From: Vespula vulgaris | Taxonomy: Eukaryota; Arthropoda; Insecta; Hymenoptera; Vespidae | Assembly (NCBI RefSeq): GCF_905475345.1 | Contig: NC_066588.1 | Coordinates: 1 to 64,000, forward strand | Length of the DNA stretch: 64,000 nt | Direction: 5' to 3' | Notes under the pieces: model-generated | Told to the model about the DNA's origin: nothing | Databases searched by the model: none | The model's input: only the letters and a program-made list of their open reading frames with translations | Shown here: positions 63,611 to 64,000 of the stretch, in pieces | How positions within the stretch are numbered: the first letter of the stretch is position 1 | How the letters are laid out: the number at the start of each line of letters is the position of its first letter | Made by a program: the position numbers and the translations under genes

Positions 63611-64000
63611 AATGGAGACCCGTGTTCGCGCGCAACGTTTCAGTATCATTAAAGCCACCTTAAGATCATATCTACCAACCACGACCATCGTTGATCTCTG
63701 CGAGAGCTCGGCGATGAAAATCGACCGATTCGACGAGTACGAGAAAGCTTTACGAGACAGTTTTAACTTCATTTTGATACGATTCCGAGGAAATCATTTT
63801 TAATCGCCGCTCAACGGATGGACGCGCCAAGTTACGAGGAACCGTTTTCTCTCTTGTAACGCGATGTCGCTCTTACGCGAAGACACTTTAGCCGCATTTG
63901 CGTACTCGCGGCTTGCGTCTTTGCGTGATCCGAGCATCGTGAAAAACGTAGCTTGGTACGTAACAACTGCCGAATTAAGAAAAAGAATATTAAAGATAGC
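63611..64000 (+). other. 3' flank of citrate synthase, no further gene seen
   Basis: Follows the citrate synthase stop codon and probably holds its 3' UTR. No clear AATAAA signal is seen before the window ends, so the transcript probably continues past 64000. No other gene recognised. Confidence 0.5.

Noticed and set aside
1..64000. Transposon, viral or bacterial-type genes
   Set aside because: I looked for reverse transcriptase, transposase, integrase and capsid motifs and long terminal or inverted repeats and saw none. Subtelomeric repeats here lack coding parts.

Overview
The window is the left end of an insect chromosome. The organism is most likely a wasp or wasp-like hymenopteran. The insect call rests on a pair of Beaten-path immunoglobulin genes and a ZAD-type zinc-finger gene. 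The hymenopteran call rests on the 11-base telomeric repeat (G strand TTGCGTCTGGG). I recall motifs of this kind being reported from some Hymenoptera, but could not look it up. The genes are eukaryotic and split by introns. All exon maps here were built by hand from splice signals, reading phase and family resemblance.

Layout. Bases 1-5269 are an uninterrupted, perfectly phased telomere of exactly 479 units, C-rich strand on top, so the chromosome end lies to the left. Next comes about 0.7 kb of a different 12/13-base telomere-like array, and then about 11 kb of gene-free subtelomere. The subtelomere is built from layered degenerate repeats: a ~24-base AT-rich minisatellite, a ~0.3-kb family with a 332-base core period, a ~400-base duplication, a minisatellite carrying TTAGGG, and a ~1.7-kb tandem duplication whose copies share a promoter-like island.

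Eight genes follow. Their order is SPAG7-like (+), EXOC8/Exo84 (-), Beat paralogue A (-), Beat paralogue B (+), RNASEH2A (-), PIH1D1-like (+), sphingosine-1-phosphate phosphatase (-), ZAD C2H2 zinc-finger protein (-) and mitochondrial citrate synthase (+). That makes nine transcription units if the Beat pair is counted as two. All the housekeeping models close in frame with lengths close to those of their vertebrate relatives.

Arrangement. SPAG7/EXOC8, Beat B/RNASEH2A and PIH1D1/SGPP meet tail to tail. Beat A/Beat B, RNASEH2A/PIH1D1 and ZAD/citrate synthase start head to head. The Beat pair has matching exon sizes and phases (206, 136, ~137, ~267 and 71 bases), each with a signal-peptide exon and a GPI-type C-terminal exon, so it is a clear inverted duplication. 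Beat B has a ~7-kb first intron and citrate synthase a ~6.2-kb first intron. These introns and the 8.7-kb spacer between the Beat starts hold many microsatellites. I found no bacterial, viral or intact transposon genes, no convincing tRNA or rRNA, and no CRISPR-like array.
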